Below, piece after piece: positions 38,288 to 46,517 of a stretch of 64,000 bases of DNA. The translations under genes were made by a program, and so were the position numbers. The stretch is from Janthinobacterium sp. 344. Lineage in GTDB: Bacteria > Pseudomonadota > Gammaproteobacteria > Burkholderiales > Burkholderiaceae_D. The notes under the pieces are model-generated. The model was not told the DNA's origin, ran no database searches, and saw only the letters and a program-made list of their open reading frames with translations. Position 1 is the stretch's first letter. Every line of letters begins with the position of its first letter. The stretch is taken from the NCBI RefSeq assembly GCF_900112025.1, contig NZ_FOKL01000016.1, forward strand, positions 1 through 64,000. The letters are read 5' to 3'.

Positions 38288-40726
38288 ATGCAAGCACAGC
38301 AAAATCAGCGCCAGGCCGCTTCCCTCACCGTCGCGTATTCGGCCGACGACGAGTTCGACCAGGACAGCATCGTCTCGCTGCATGATTTCAAGGACCTGGA
38401 GCGCAAGGCGGAAGCGCCGGCGCCAGCGTCCCCCGTCGCGGCACCCGAGCCGCAGGCCGAGGCGGACGCGGAAGCCGAGGTCAAGGCGCCCGCCGCCGAC
38501 CGCCAGAAAATGGAACTGAAAGCCATCCACGAGGCGATTGCCCGCGTGGAAGCGGAAGCGAAGGCCACCTGCGCCGCCGAAAGCCGGGCATTGGCCGAGG
38601 CGCGCGTGCGCTCGCTGGCCGAGGACCGCGCCGCCATCGATGCGGCCGCCGCTGCCGCCGCGCAGCAGAATGCGCAGGCCGCCGAAGAGGCGATTGCCGC
38701 CAACCGCGAACGCCTCGACACCATGCGCGCCGCCGCGCAAGCCAGCGTGGCGCGCCTGGAAGCCGTCAAGCAGGAGACGGCCGAACTGCGCGCCCGCGTG
38801 GAATCCGATAATGAAATCCGCCTGGCCGCCGAACAGCGCGCCCGCGCCGAGCAGGAAAGCCGCCTGCGCGCCAGCGAGCAGGTGGCGGTGCAGTCGGAAC
38901 TGGCCGAGCAGGCCGCCCGCGCCGCCGAGGAATTGCAGGTGCAGACGGAGCAGGCGCGCCTGCAGGCCGTCGAGCGCGTCGCCGCCGTACAGGCGGCCAA
39001 GGATGAAATGGTGGGCATCGCCTCGGCCGATGCCCGTGTCGCCGTGCTGGCCCGCGAACGCGAGCGCCACGCCCACGGAGCGCGCCAGACGGCGCAGATG
39101 CTGGCCGAAGCGGAAAGCGAGGCGCTGGACTTGACGGTGCAGCGCGAGCGCGCCGACCAGATCGCGCTGGAATCGGCCTTCAACCGCGCCGCCGCCGAAG
39201 TGCGCGCCCTGGAAGAAGCGCGCGCGCTGGCGCACCTGGAGCAGGAACGCGAAGCCATCGCCCTGGCGCAGGCGGAATCGGAACGCCATGCGGCGCAATC
39301 GCTGCACCTGCGCCTGCAGACGGAAAAGGAATTGCGCGACGCGGCGATCCACCGTGAACGCCTGGAGATGGTGGCCGTGGCCAGCGCCCAGGCGCGCCGC
39401 GATGCCGACGTGCGCATCCTGGCCGCCACGGAAGCGCGCATCGAAGTGGACCGCCAGCTGCGCGCCGTGGCGCTGGCCCGCGTCAGCGCCGAACAGGATG
39501 CGGAAATCGCCGGCCACGCCAAGCTGGAAGCGGAAACGGCGGCCCTGGAACAAACCAGGGCGCGCGAAGCGGCCGAGCAGGCTGCCGCCATTGCCGCCGC
39601 GCTGGAACTGGACGAGCAGCGCCGCGCCGCCGGCCTGGCGCACGAACGCGCCGAACAGGCACGCCAGGCGGCGCAGCTGGCCGCCAGCCAGAACGACGCC
39701 GAGCAGGCAGCGGTCCATGCCGGCGCGGCCACATTGGCAGCGCAGGAACAGGCGGCCCAACTGGCGCAGGAAAAAGCCCATGAGGCAGCGCGCTTGCTGC
39801 AGGCGGAGCAGGAACGCGCGGCCGCCGAACAGGCCGCCATCGCGGCCTTGAAAGACAAGCTCGCAGCGGAAGCGCAGGCCTTCAACGCGGCGCAGGAACG
39901 CATCAATGCCGAAGCGGCGCAAGCGGAACTGCTGCGCGGCCAGCACGCGGCCGAACAGGCTTTGAAGGAAGCCGCTGAAAAAGAAGCCAACGCCATCCGC
40001 ATCCTGATGGATCAGGCGCTGGTCGAAGGCGAACAGAAAGCGGCGGCCGCGCAAGCCGTGCAGGCGCAGGCGCGCCTGGCCGTGGAACTGGGCCAGGTGC
40101 ACAGCGAGCGGGCCCGCGTGGAGGAAGACAAGGCGCAGGCAGCGGAAGCGCTGCTGGCCTCCGAGCGCGATTTCGTCGCCGCCGAGCGCGAGTCGCTGGC
40201 GCTGATCGCGCAAAAGCTGGTGCAGCAGCGCCAGACCACGGCGGCCGAGGAACGCGCATCGAACGCCATCGCCGGCCGCCTGGACGCGGAAAAGCAGGCG
40301 ACGGCCGCCGCCGAAGCGCGCGCCGCGATGGAGCAGCAGGCGCTCGATGCCATGCGCCAGCGCGAGCAGCTGGAACTGGCGGCGCAGCAGGCCGCCAGCG
40401 ACAAGCTGGAAGCGCAGCAAGCCTTGCTGGCCAGTGCCCAGGCCCACGCCGCCTTGCAGCGCAAGGCCGCCGACACGACGCGCGCCATGGCCGCCGCCAA
40501 GCAGCAATTGCTGGCGCTGGACGTGGCCCGCGCGCAGCAGCAGGAAAGCGAACTGGCCGCCTTGCGCGCCAGCCTGGAACAGCCGTCCAGCGCCTTTGCC
40601 AGCTCGCTGGTCGCCGCCCGCGCCAAGGCCGAGCAGGTCAGTTCGGCCAGCCTGACGCGCGAAGTGATCGAGCGCCTGACGCAGCCGAATGACGCCCCGG
40701 TGGGTGCCGTCTGGCGTTCGCGCTGA
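38288..40726 (+). CDS. Long Ala/Glu-rich coiled-coil protein
   Basis: 812 residues, not recognised. An acidic N-terminus (about 20-40: SADDEFDQDSIVSLHDFKDL) and a Pro/Ala linker lead into an almost unbroken helix from about residue 75 to 780, built of repeating A/E/R/Q heptads such as EQARLQAVERVAAVQAAK. The last 35 residues (SLTREVIERLTQPNDAPVG) are a separate short segment. It has no signal peptide or membrane helix. No enzyme motif is present. A structural or scaffold role is likely from composition only. Promoter unknown; the start ATG follows GCGAGAAATC, a weak site. The long minus-strand frame over it (36884-40765) is a composition shadow. Confidence 0.8.
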   Translation: MQAQQNQRQAASLTVAYSADDEFDQDSIVSLHDFKDLERKAEAPAPASPVAAPEPQAEADAEAEVKAPAADRQKMELKAIHEAIARVEAEAKATCAAESRALAEARVRSLAEDRAAIDAAAAAAAQQNAQAAEEAIAANRERLDTMRAAAQASVARLEAVKQETAELRARVESDNEIRLAAEQRARAEQESRLRASEQVAVQSELAEQAARAAEELQVQTEQARLQAVERVAAVQAAKDEMVGIASADARVAVLARERERHAHGARQTAQMLAEAESEALDLTVQRERADQIALESAFNRAAAEVRALEEARALAHLEQEREAIALAQAESERHAAQSLHLRLQTEKELRDAAIHRERLEMVAVASAQARRDADVRILAATEARIEVDRQLRAVALARVSAEQDAEIAGHAKLEAETAALEQTRAREAAEQAAAIAAALELDEQRRAAGLAHERAEQARQAAQLAASQNDAEQAAVHAGAATLAAQEQAAQLAQEKAHEAARLLQAEQERAAAEQAAIAALKDKLAAEAQAFNAAQERINAEAAQAELLRGQHAAEQALKEAAEKEANAIRILMDQALVEGEQKAAAAQAVQAQARLAVELGQVHSERARVEEDKAQAAEALLASERDFVAAERESLALIAQKLVQQRQTTAAEERASNAIAGRLDAEKQATAAAEARAAMEQQALDAMRQREQLELAAQQAASDKLEAQQALLASAQAHAALQRKAADTTRAMAAAKQQLLALDVARAQQQESELAALRASLEQPSSAFASSLVAARAKAEQVSSASLTREVIERLTQPNDAPVGAVWRSR

Positions 40727-40750
40727 GAGCCTGAAAACCCGATAACAGCC

Positions 40751-40776
40751 GGGGTCGGACCTCAAGGCGCGACCCC
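40751..40776. repeat. GGGTC-type hairpin, degraded copy 3
   Basis: GGGGTCG and CGACCCC pair around a 12-base loop that includes GACCTC, similar to the copies at 35123 and 35216. It lies in the 82-base gap between the convergent coiled-coil gene and the barrel-protein gene, where it could act as a weak terminator. Confidence 0.5.
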
Positions 40777-40808
40777 GCTCCCAGGGTTGGCTTGCGCCTG
40801 TATGCCGA

Positions 40809-41762
40809 TCAAAACTTCCTGCCCACCCCCACCAAAATCACATCCGCATCGCGGTGGTAATCCGTGATGACCCGGTTCCACGCCACTTGCGCCACCCAGC
40901 GGCGGTTGACGTGGTAGCGGGCCACGGCCGACAGCAGGCCGGCCATGCGCGCGCGGGGTTCTTCATTGTTTTCCGGGTCGAAGGCCAGGTAGGGCCCCAG
41001 GCCCATGCCGAATTCCACTTTTTCCGTGAGCGAGCGGATCAGCCATAGCTGGCTGGCCACGCCGCGCCGGCGCGTGATGTCGGTGCTGCCTTCATTCAGG
41101 CCCGTCACCGTCCAGTCCACGTATTTGCCGATGGCCCGGCGGTATTCCAGGGTCAGGGGCGTCGATGTCTCCGAGCGGAAGCTGTTGACGATGGTGTGGC
41201 CCGTCGAGACGGTGAGCGTATCGTCGTGCGCCCAGTTCTGCAGATGCAGCTTGGCGCCCGGTATGCCGTCATAGCGGTAGCCGGCACCGAGCAGGAAATG
41301 CGTGGTGTTGTCCTTGCCGTCGGGCTTGATGCGGTTGATCTGCGCTTGCGCATACCAGCGGTTGTCGAACTGCCAGCGCGCCTGCAGGCTGACGATGGAG
41401 CCCCAGCCGTGGTCATTGTCAAAATTGTGCGGCGCCAGGTCCGTCTTGGCCGTGTCGAAGAAAAAATAGCGGCCCGCGCCGGCGCCCAGCATCAGGCCCC
41501 GCTCCACGTTTTGCGTGCGCAGCCAGAACTGGCCGCCCATGCCGTCGCGGTGGTGGTTTTCCGGGTGGCCTTCATTGATGTACGACAGGCTGACGGCGTT
41601 GTAAGTGCCGACCGGCTGCGTGTAGCTGATGGCGGCGACAAAGGTGCGCTCATTGGTCGAGTTGACTTTCAGGGCGCCGGCCATGCCGGACAGATCCTGC
41701 GCCTGGGCGGACAGGGGAGCGATGGCGGCCAGCAGGGCCAGGAGGGGGAGGCGTAGGCGCAT
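40809..41762 (-). CDS. Outer-membrane beta-barrel protein
   Basis: 317 residues from ATG at 41762 (MRLRLPLLALLAAIAPLSAQAQ, a clean signal peptide; cleavage probably at AQA-QD). The mature part is a run of alternating amphipathic strands such as GTYNAVSLSYINEG, GLMLGAGAGRYFFFD and AGLLSAVARYHVNRRWVAQVAW, and it ends in phenylalanine, as expected for a barrel inserted by the BAM complex. Ligand unknown. The frame is open four codons upstream to a TTG at 41774, but no evidence supports that start. Confidence 0.82.
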   Translation of the reverse strand: MRLRLPLLALLAAIAPLSAQAQDLSGMAGALKVNSTNERTFVAAISYTQPVGTYNAVSLSYINEGHPENHHRDGMGGQFWLRTQNVERGLMLGAGAGRYFFFDTAKTDLAPHNFDNDHGWGSIVSLQARWQFDNRWYAQAQINRIKPDGKDNTTHFLLGAGYRYDGIPGAKLHLQNWAHDDTLTVSTGHTIVNSFRSETSTPLTLEYRRAIGKYVDWTVTGLNEGSTDITRRRGVASQLWLIRSLTEKVEFGMGLGPYLAFDPENNEEPRARMAGLLSAVARYHVNRRWVAQVAWNRVITDYHRDADVILVGVGRKF

Positions 41763-41867
41763 GGTGTTTCCCAATGGAGGTGAGGCACGCGGAAAGTGGG
41801 CTGGGCGTCATGCGATCAGGCAGGAATCCGGCACATTGCTTACATTCGTAAATTATTTCATTCAGAA

Positions 41868-41885
41868 ATACACTCTGCAGTGTAT
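41868..41885. promoter_or_regulatory. Operator-like palindrome upstream of the barrel gene
   Basis: ATACACT and AGTGTAT are perfect arms around CTGC in an AT-rich stretch about 105 bases before the barrel gene start. A dimeric repressor site is plausible. No -35/-10 pair is clear enough to call. Confidence 0.4.
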
Positions 41886-41978
41886 AAGAAAGTGAGAATG
41901 TGTGAGGCGCGTAACAATTCTTGCTAGAAATTTATTACGGGAGGGGCAAGCGACGGGGAGGAAACGGCAGGGGAGGAG

Positions 41979-42007
41979 CGCGCCGGCTGGAATGGCCGGC
42001 CGGCGCG
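41979..42007 (-). terminator. GC-rich hairpin at the end of the Ter cluster
   Basis: CGCGCCGGC and GCCGGCGCG pair (9 bp) around an 11-base loop, 24 bases behind the stop of the small membrane protein gene. No T-run follows on the minus strand, so Rho-independent termination is doubtful. Confidence 0.4.
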
Positions 42008-42030
42008 GTACTGCTGGCAGATGCTGGTGA

Positions 42031-42405
42031 TTATTGGCTCAACACGACCTTGTCGGCATAGTATTCCGTCTCGCCGAAGCATTGCGTCGGCACGCCCTTG
42101 TGCTGGCTGTAGGTGACGAGGATGCGCTTGCCGGCGGCGGCCGTCAGCTGCTTCGCCACTTCCTCGTCGCGCACGCTGAACTGGAATTTCTCCGGGATGG
42201 TGCCCGGCAGCGCCGTCAGCAGCAATTCACCTTCCCAGGTCTTGCAAATCCAGCCCCGCTTGGAGAACTTTTGCAGGTAGCCCGCCCGTTCGCCTTCCGA
42301 GTACGAGAAGCTGAGGGCCATCCACGTGTAGGCCGCCAGCAGCAGGAAGCCGGCCACGAGGAAGATGACGAAGGCGAAGGTGACTTTTTTGGTCGTAGGG
42401 GTCAT
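42031..42405 (-). CDS. Small single-pass membrane protein, end of ter operon
   Basis: 124 residues, not recognised. One membrane helix near the N-terminus (VTFAFVIFLVAGFLLLAAYTW), then a soluble part of about 90 residues with two cysteines (WICKTWEG and PTQCFGE) and a probable beta-rich fold ending AGKRILVTYSQHKG. The soluble part probably faces the periplasm, with the lysine-rich start in the cytoplasm; this is inference. It follows terA by 33 bases on the same strand, so it may be the last gene of the Ter operon. Confidence 0.7.
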   Translation of the reverse strand: MTPTTKKVTFAFVIFLVAGFLLLAAYTWMALSFSYSEGERAGYLQKFSKRGWICKTWEGELLLTALPGTIPEKFQFSVRDEEVAKQLTAAAGKRILVTYSQHKGVPTQCFGETEYYADKVVLSQ

Positions 42406-42438
42406 GTTAAGGGGTGAATTGTTTAGTTGGAGAAAGAG

Positions 42439-43686
42439 TTAGTCTTTCCGTCCGGCTTTCCAGTTCAGGCCAAAGCTGTATCGCTCGTCCATGGCCTGGT
42501 GCGCCGTGATTTTACCTTGGCCGCCGAAGTATTCCACCAATTTTGTCACCTGCAGGTTGCCGCCGTGGTTTTCCAGCATGGCGATGGCGCACATGGCGTG
42601 CTGGCTGTCGCTGTCGAGGCGCACTTCGACGGTGGGCTGGCCGGGAATTTCGATCGTCACGACGCCATCCGTGGCGGCCCAGTTCGGCACGCCCTCGTAG
42701 ATGAAGGCGTACACGAGCACGCGCTTGATCTGGTCGAAATGGGTGCCGTTGATGAAGATATTTTCGCCGCTGCTGACGCTGCCCGTGCGGTCGTCGCCTT
42801 CCAGGTGGATGTACGGTGGCCTGTCATACGCGCCCCAGCTGTTGCCCAGCGCCTGCACGGCGCTCTTGGCGCCATTGCTCATCTCGAACAGGCAGCCGAT
42901 ATCGAGGTCGATGCCGCCCGCACGGCTGGCCGGCTTGTTGAACAATTTGCCGAGGAAGCCCGTGTCCAGCTTCGAGGCGGGCGCCTGGCCTTGCGACGCG
43001 TTCTGGTTCCAGTTCAGGTTGACGCGGATGCGGCCATAGCCGCCGCTGTCGCGCTTGTCGAGCGAGATCTTGTCGCCGCGCTTTTCCAGGCGAATTTTCG
43101 ACAGCGAGATTTTGTTCGCCGGCGGCGCCGCTGGCGTGGGCACGGGACTCGGTGCCGGAGACGGCGCCGGGGCAGATTGCGCCGCCTCGCTGCCGCCGAA
43201 GTGCTTGAGCAGCGCCGCCAGGCCGCCGGCGAACCCCTGGCCCACGGCGCCGAAGCGCCAGCTGCCGTCGCGGCGATACAGTTCGCCGATGATGACGGCT
43301 TTCTCGTCCTGGAAGTCATTGCCCGTGAAGGCAAAGGTGGCGGCCTGGCCCAGCGTCAGGCTGGAGTTGCCCAGCGCGCGCATGCTGCCCTGTTCCGTCG
43401 CCGCCGTAAACACCAGCTTGTCGATCGAGGCGGGCAGGCGCGCCAGGTCCACCTGGAAGGTGGAACGGGGGCCGTTCAGCTCCACCGTGACGGCGTTGTC
43501 CGGCGCGCTTTTCTGGTTGTAGAACACCATGTAGCGGTCGTCCGACAGCTTGCCGGCCGCATCGACGCCGAAGCAGCTGACGTCCACTTCCATCGAGCCC
43601 GAAACGATATCGAGCGTGACGGCAAACGGACCATTCAAGCCCAGGTCAGCCAGTTTGCCTTTTTGTCCGCGTGTGAAATTGGTCAT
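42439..43686 (-). CDS. terA: TerA: tellurium-resistance protein with two TerD-type domains
   Basis: 415 residues. The N-terminal TerD domain (about 1-190) contains YMVFYNQKSAPDNAVTVELN and KAVIIGELYRRDGSWRFGAVGQGFAGGL. A Pro/Ala linker (about 195-215) leads to a TerA-type second domain with RIRVNLNWNQNA, GGIDLDIGCLFE and RVLVYAFIYEG. TerD-type domains are calcium-binding; TerA pairs with TerD/TerC in other bacteria. Its start overlaps the HpcH/HpaI gene by 4 bases, so it closes the biosynthetic block. Confidence 0.9.
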   Translation of the reverse strand: MTNFTRGQKGKLADLGLNGPFAVTLDIVSGSMEVDVSCFGVDAAGKLSDDRYMVFYNQKSAPDNAVTVELNGPRSTFQVDLARLPASIDKLVFTAATEQGSMRALGNSSLTLGQAATFAFTGNDFQDEKAVIIGELYRRDGSWRFGAVGQGFAGGLAALLKHFGGSEAAQSAPAPSPAPSPVPTPAAPPANKISLSKIRLEKRGDKISLDKRDSGGYGRIRVNLNWNQNASQGQAPASKLDTGFLGKLFNKPASRAGGIDLDIGCLFEMSNGAKSAVQALGNSWGAYDRPPYIHLEGDDRTGSVSSGENIFINGTHFDQIKRVLVYAFIYEGVPNWAATDGVVTIEIPGQPTVEVRLDSDSQHAMCAIAMLENHGGNLQVTKLVEYFGGQGKITAHQAMDERYSFGLNWKAGRKD

Positions 43687-44669
43687 GGTCGTGCAATCCC
43701 TTCGTCGCTTGAGAGTTGAGTCAATGAGGTAGTGGCCAGGTGCGGCGGCGCCGCGTCGGCCGCATGGCGGATGCCGAACAGGCGCGCCTGCTCGATGATG
43801 CGCAGGGCCCAGCTGCTATGCGTGGCCACTTCGCACATCGATTCCTGCATGCGGAACACGGCCGGGCTGTCCGGGTCGATGATGCGCAGCGCCAGTTCGA
43901 TGTCCGACTGCGCCACCTGGTAGTGGCGCTCGATCTGCGGCACCTGGTCCGGGTGGATGGCCGTCTTGGCGATCATGCCGTGCGCCATGTCCTGCGCCAC
44001 TTCCGCATCGAGCCAGGCGCCTTGCGACAGGTGCTCGAAGACGGGCGCCGTCAGCTGGAAACCGTGCGGCTTGAAGATCGTCACCAGGCGGCCGATGACC
44101 TGGCCCAGCGGCGTTGAATAAATCGTGCCGCTGGTAGGGCGGCGCAGGCCCAGCAGGGCCAATAAATCGTTGCCGCCGATGCGCAAGGCCAGGATGCGGC
44201 GCCGCACCTCGGGCGCCGACAGCACGATGCGGAACTGCTTCATTTCCTCGTCGTCGAACACTTCCGCCGTTTCCAGCGTCGGCATCAGCAAGTGATGCGT
44301 GTGGCGCACCAGCTCGAAATACGCGGCGAAGTTGTGGCGCGTGGATTTCGGCAGCACGAAGCCGCTCAATTTGTCGGCGCCGGGCATGCCCAGCACGCGG
44401 GCCAGCACGTCGAGATTGCGCACGCGCACGAAGCGCAGGGTATCCGATTCGGCGGCCATGTTTTGCAGCGCCAGCGACAGATTGAACAGCGCATAACTGA
44501 GGTCGCGTTCGGCGATGGCGTCTTCGGTGCACAGGATGACCGAGCGCAGATGGCTGAATTTGTCGCCGTTGGCGATCGCCAGCAGATCCTTGTGCGTGGT
44601 CGGCACATACATGGAGGCGCCCAGCGCCGCCTTGTGTTCACTTTGTGGATGTAGGGAGTTGTTATCCAT
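43683..44669 (-). CDS. HpcH/HpaI aldolase/citrate-lyase-family enzyme (Ter-linked)
   Basis: 328 residues, a TIM barrel of the citrate lyase beta/HpcH family: GASMYVPTTHKDL at the start, FVRVRNLD, GFVLPKSTRHNFAAY, LMPTLETAEVFDDEEM with the metal-binding glutamate, LRIGGNDLLALLGL and AIHPDQVPQI. Such enzymes make or break carbon-carbon bonds next to a carboxylate or CoA ester. In Ter-linked operons it is one of the predicted biosynthetic enzymes. It overlaps the StiP gene by 8 bases. Substrate unknown. Confidence 0.86.
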   Translation of the reverse strand: MDNNSLHPQSEHKAALGASMYVPTTHKDLLAIANGDKFSHLRSVILCTEDAIAERDLSYALFNLSLALQNMAAESDTLRFVRVRNLDVLARVLGMPGADKLSGFVLPKSTRHNFAAYFELVRHTHHLLMPTLETAEVFDDEEMKQFRIVLSAPEVRRRILALRIGGNDLLALLGLRRPTSGTIYSTPLGQVIGRLVTIFKPHGFQLTAPVFEHLSQGAWLDAEVAQDMAHGMIAKTAIHPDQVPQIERHYQVAQSDIELALRIIDPDSPAVFRMQESMCEVATHSSWALRIIEQARLFGIRHAADAAPPHLATTSLTQLSSDEGIARP

Positions 44670-45768
44670 CGACTGCGCTCCTGATAAGGGCGACCGCCTG
44701 GTAAGGCAGCGCCGGTTCTACGGTGACGGGTATGGCTTTTTCCTGCGCCAGAAGCAGCAAATGTGCCACGTCCGGGGCATTCGTGTCGCGCACGATCAGG
44801 CGCTCGGGCACGCGGCGCAGCAGCACGCGCGTCGCTTCGCCGATGCCTGGCTTGATCAGGTTGATGTCGCTGATGCCGTACTGCTGCCGCGCTTGCGCCA
44901 TGTAGGCTTGCGAGCGGGCCGCCATGGCCGGCGCATCGCTCGCCTCGGCCAGCGGGATGCCGCTGCTGGCGGCGATCGCCATGGCGTCGGCCACCAGGCC
45001 GTCGGCGAAAGCGCGCGACTGGTCGTGCTGCTCGAACTGCGCGTAATACACGCAGCCATGGAAGTCGTCCGGGCCGATGGCATCATTCAATACGGAGCGG
45101 CTGACCAGGCCCGAGACGGTGGCGTTCAAGATGCTCGACGGGATCAGGTAGTCGCCCGACGAGGCGGCGCAGGCGGCCGTGCCGGCCAGGTCGGACAGGA
45201 CGAACAGGCCGCCGTCGATGACCGTGCCATTGGCCGCGTTGAAATCGTGGACCGTCTGGCGCAGTTCGCGCGAAATCACGCCCTTGCCCGTCCAGCCGTC
45301 GACGAAGACGAGGGATTCAGCTGCATGGCCCTGCGCCAGGATGTGTTTCAAGGCATTCGCGTCGATGCCGCGGTCGCGGATGATGGAGACGGAATAATGG
45401 CTGCACTCGCGCTGGAACACCTGGCGCAGCAGGTGGCCCAGGATGACGCCCACGGGCGTGCCGGCCCGCGCCAGCGACACCAGCGTGATGGGGCCCGTGC
45501 GGCGCGCCGCGATCAGGGCGGCCAGGCGTAGGCAGTCACGCGCCATCTGCAGGCGGTTGGCCGCGAACGCGCTCTGGAACAGCGCCAGGTAGGCGGGCGA
45601 GGGCAGGGACTCGGGCGACAGCATCTCGCTGTAGTGGCGCTGGCCCGACTGGATCAATCGCTCTTTTTCAGCCAGGTCGAGGATGGGTTCGAGCGCCATC
45701 GGCGTGAGCAGAAACTCCACGTCTTCCTGGCGGTAGCTGCCGCTGAAATGCTGCGTGGCTTCGCTCAT
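44662..45768 (-). CDS. StiP-family phosphoribosyltransferase-like protein (Ter-linked)
   Basis: 368 residues from ATG at 45768 (MSEATQHFSGSYRQEDV). The fold is PRTase-like: LVSLARAGTPVGVILGHLL near 97-115 and a PRPP-loop-like segment, VFVDGWTGKGVISREL (154-169), replace the usual loop. Databases often name this family cysteine protease StiP, but nothing in the sequence points to proteolysis; the Ter-operon context suggests nucleoside-type metabolism. It overlaps the HAD gene by 4 bases. The frame runs open to 46014 as a shadow. Confidence 0.84.
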   Translation of the reverse strand: MSEATQHFSGSYRQEDVEFLLTPMALEPILDLAEKERLIQSGQRHYSEMLSPESLPSPAYLALFQSAFAANRLQMARDCLRLAALIAARRTGPITLVSLARAGTPVGVILGHLLRQVFQRECSHYSVSIIRDRGIDANALKHILAQGHAAESLVFVDGWTGKGVISRELRQTVHDFNAANGTVIDGGLFVLSDLAGTAACAASSGDYLIPSSILNATVSGLVSRSVLNDAIGPDDFHGCVYYAQFEQHDQSRAFADGLVADAMAIAASSGIPLAEASDAPAMAARSQAYMAQARQQYGISDINLIKPGIGEATRVLLRRVPERLIVRDTNAPDVAHLLLLAQEKAIPVTVEPALPYQAVALIRSAVDG

Positions 45769-46517
45769 AGCGCCGCCACCGTGAGGGCCGCCAGCTGGGT
45801 GCCGTTGGGGATGATGGCGTAGTCGCAGGCGGCCATGAAGCGCGCGTCCGAGCGGCTGTCGCCCATGCCGAAACTGAGGATGGGGCCATGTTCGGCTTCC
45901 AGCTCCGCGCGCAGGTAGGCGACGGCGCGCGCCTTGTTCAAGGTCTTGGGCAGCACGGCCAGGTTGTTGCCGTTGCGGTGGATGAAGTAGTCGGCGCCTT
46001 CGCCGGCGATCCATTCGCGCAGCACCTGTTCCTCGATGTCGGCCAGGCGCTCGCCGCGCGCTTCATGGTCCTTGACGACGATGTAGAACGGCGTGTTGTA
46101 GTCTTCGATCAGGCGCGCGCGCGAAGGCATGCCGGCCTTGGCCTGGAAATCGTCGATGATGCGCATGGCGTCGCGCAGGCCGGGCAGGGCCGTCTGCATG
46201 TCGTCCTGCATCAGGGCCAGCCAGCCCGCGTCGAGCGCGCCGCCCGGCTGCAGCACGATGCCGCCGTAATCGAGCACGCTGTAGCTGGTAAACGGCAGGT
46301 CGACTCTGCGAAACGCGTCGCCATTCCTCGCCGTGGCGGGGATCAGGGTCATGCCGCTTTGGGCGAATTCAAAGAAGGCGCGCTGGCGCGCCGTCGTAAA
46401 CGAACAGGCGTCGCCATTTTTCAAATAGGCGGCCGCTTGCAGATCGGTCTCGCCAGGGCATTTTTTCGGGGTCTGGAACAGTGTGTCGTCCAGATCAACA
46501 AACAGGAATTTCTTCAA
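45765..46517 (-). CDS. HAD-family phosphatase (Ter-linked)
   Basis: 250 residues. HAD motif I is FVDLDDTLF (nucleophile D8, acid D10); motif II a threonine in IPATARNGDAF; motif IV GMGDSRSDARFM. The mid cap and the DSRSD pattern place it near the sucrose-phosphate-phosphatase/Cof branch. It would remove a phosphate from a sugar-phosphate intermediate of the Ter pathway. It overlaps the neighbouring PRTase by 23 bases and StiP by 4. Confidence 0.87.
   Translation of the reverse strand: MKKFLFVDLDDTLFQTPKKCPGETDLQAAAYLKNGDACSFTTARQRAFFEFAQSGMTLIPATARNGDAFRRVDLPFTSYSVLDYGGIVLQPGGALDAGWLALMQDDMQTALPGLRDAMRIIDDFQAKAGMPSRARLIEDYNTPFYIVVKDHEARGERLADIEEQVLREWIAGEGADYFIHRNGNNLAVLPKTLNKARAVAYLRAELEAEHGPILSFGMGDSRSDARFMAACDYAIIPNGTQLAALTVAAL

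Noticed and set aside
36884-40765. A 1293-codon minus-strand open frame over the coiled-coil gene and SrkA
   Set aside because: It is antisense to two well-supported genes, has Gly/Arg/Leu-rich low-complexity content, and results from the GC-rich, Ala/Glu-repetitive codons of the plus strand.
44662-45768. Cysteine protease activity for the StiP-type protein
   Set aside because: The common family name suggests it, but no Cys-His protease motif is visible and the fold segments look PRTase-like.
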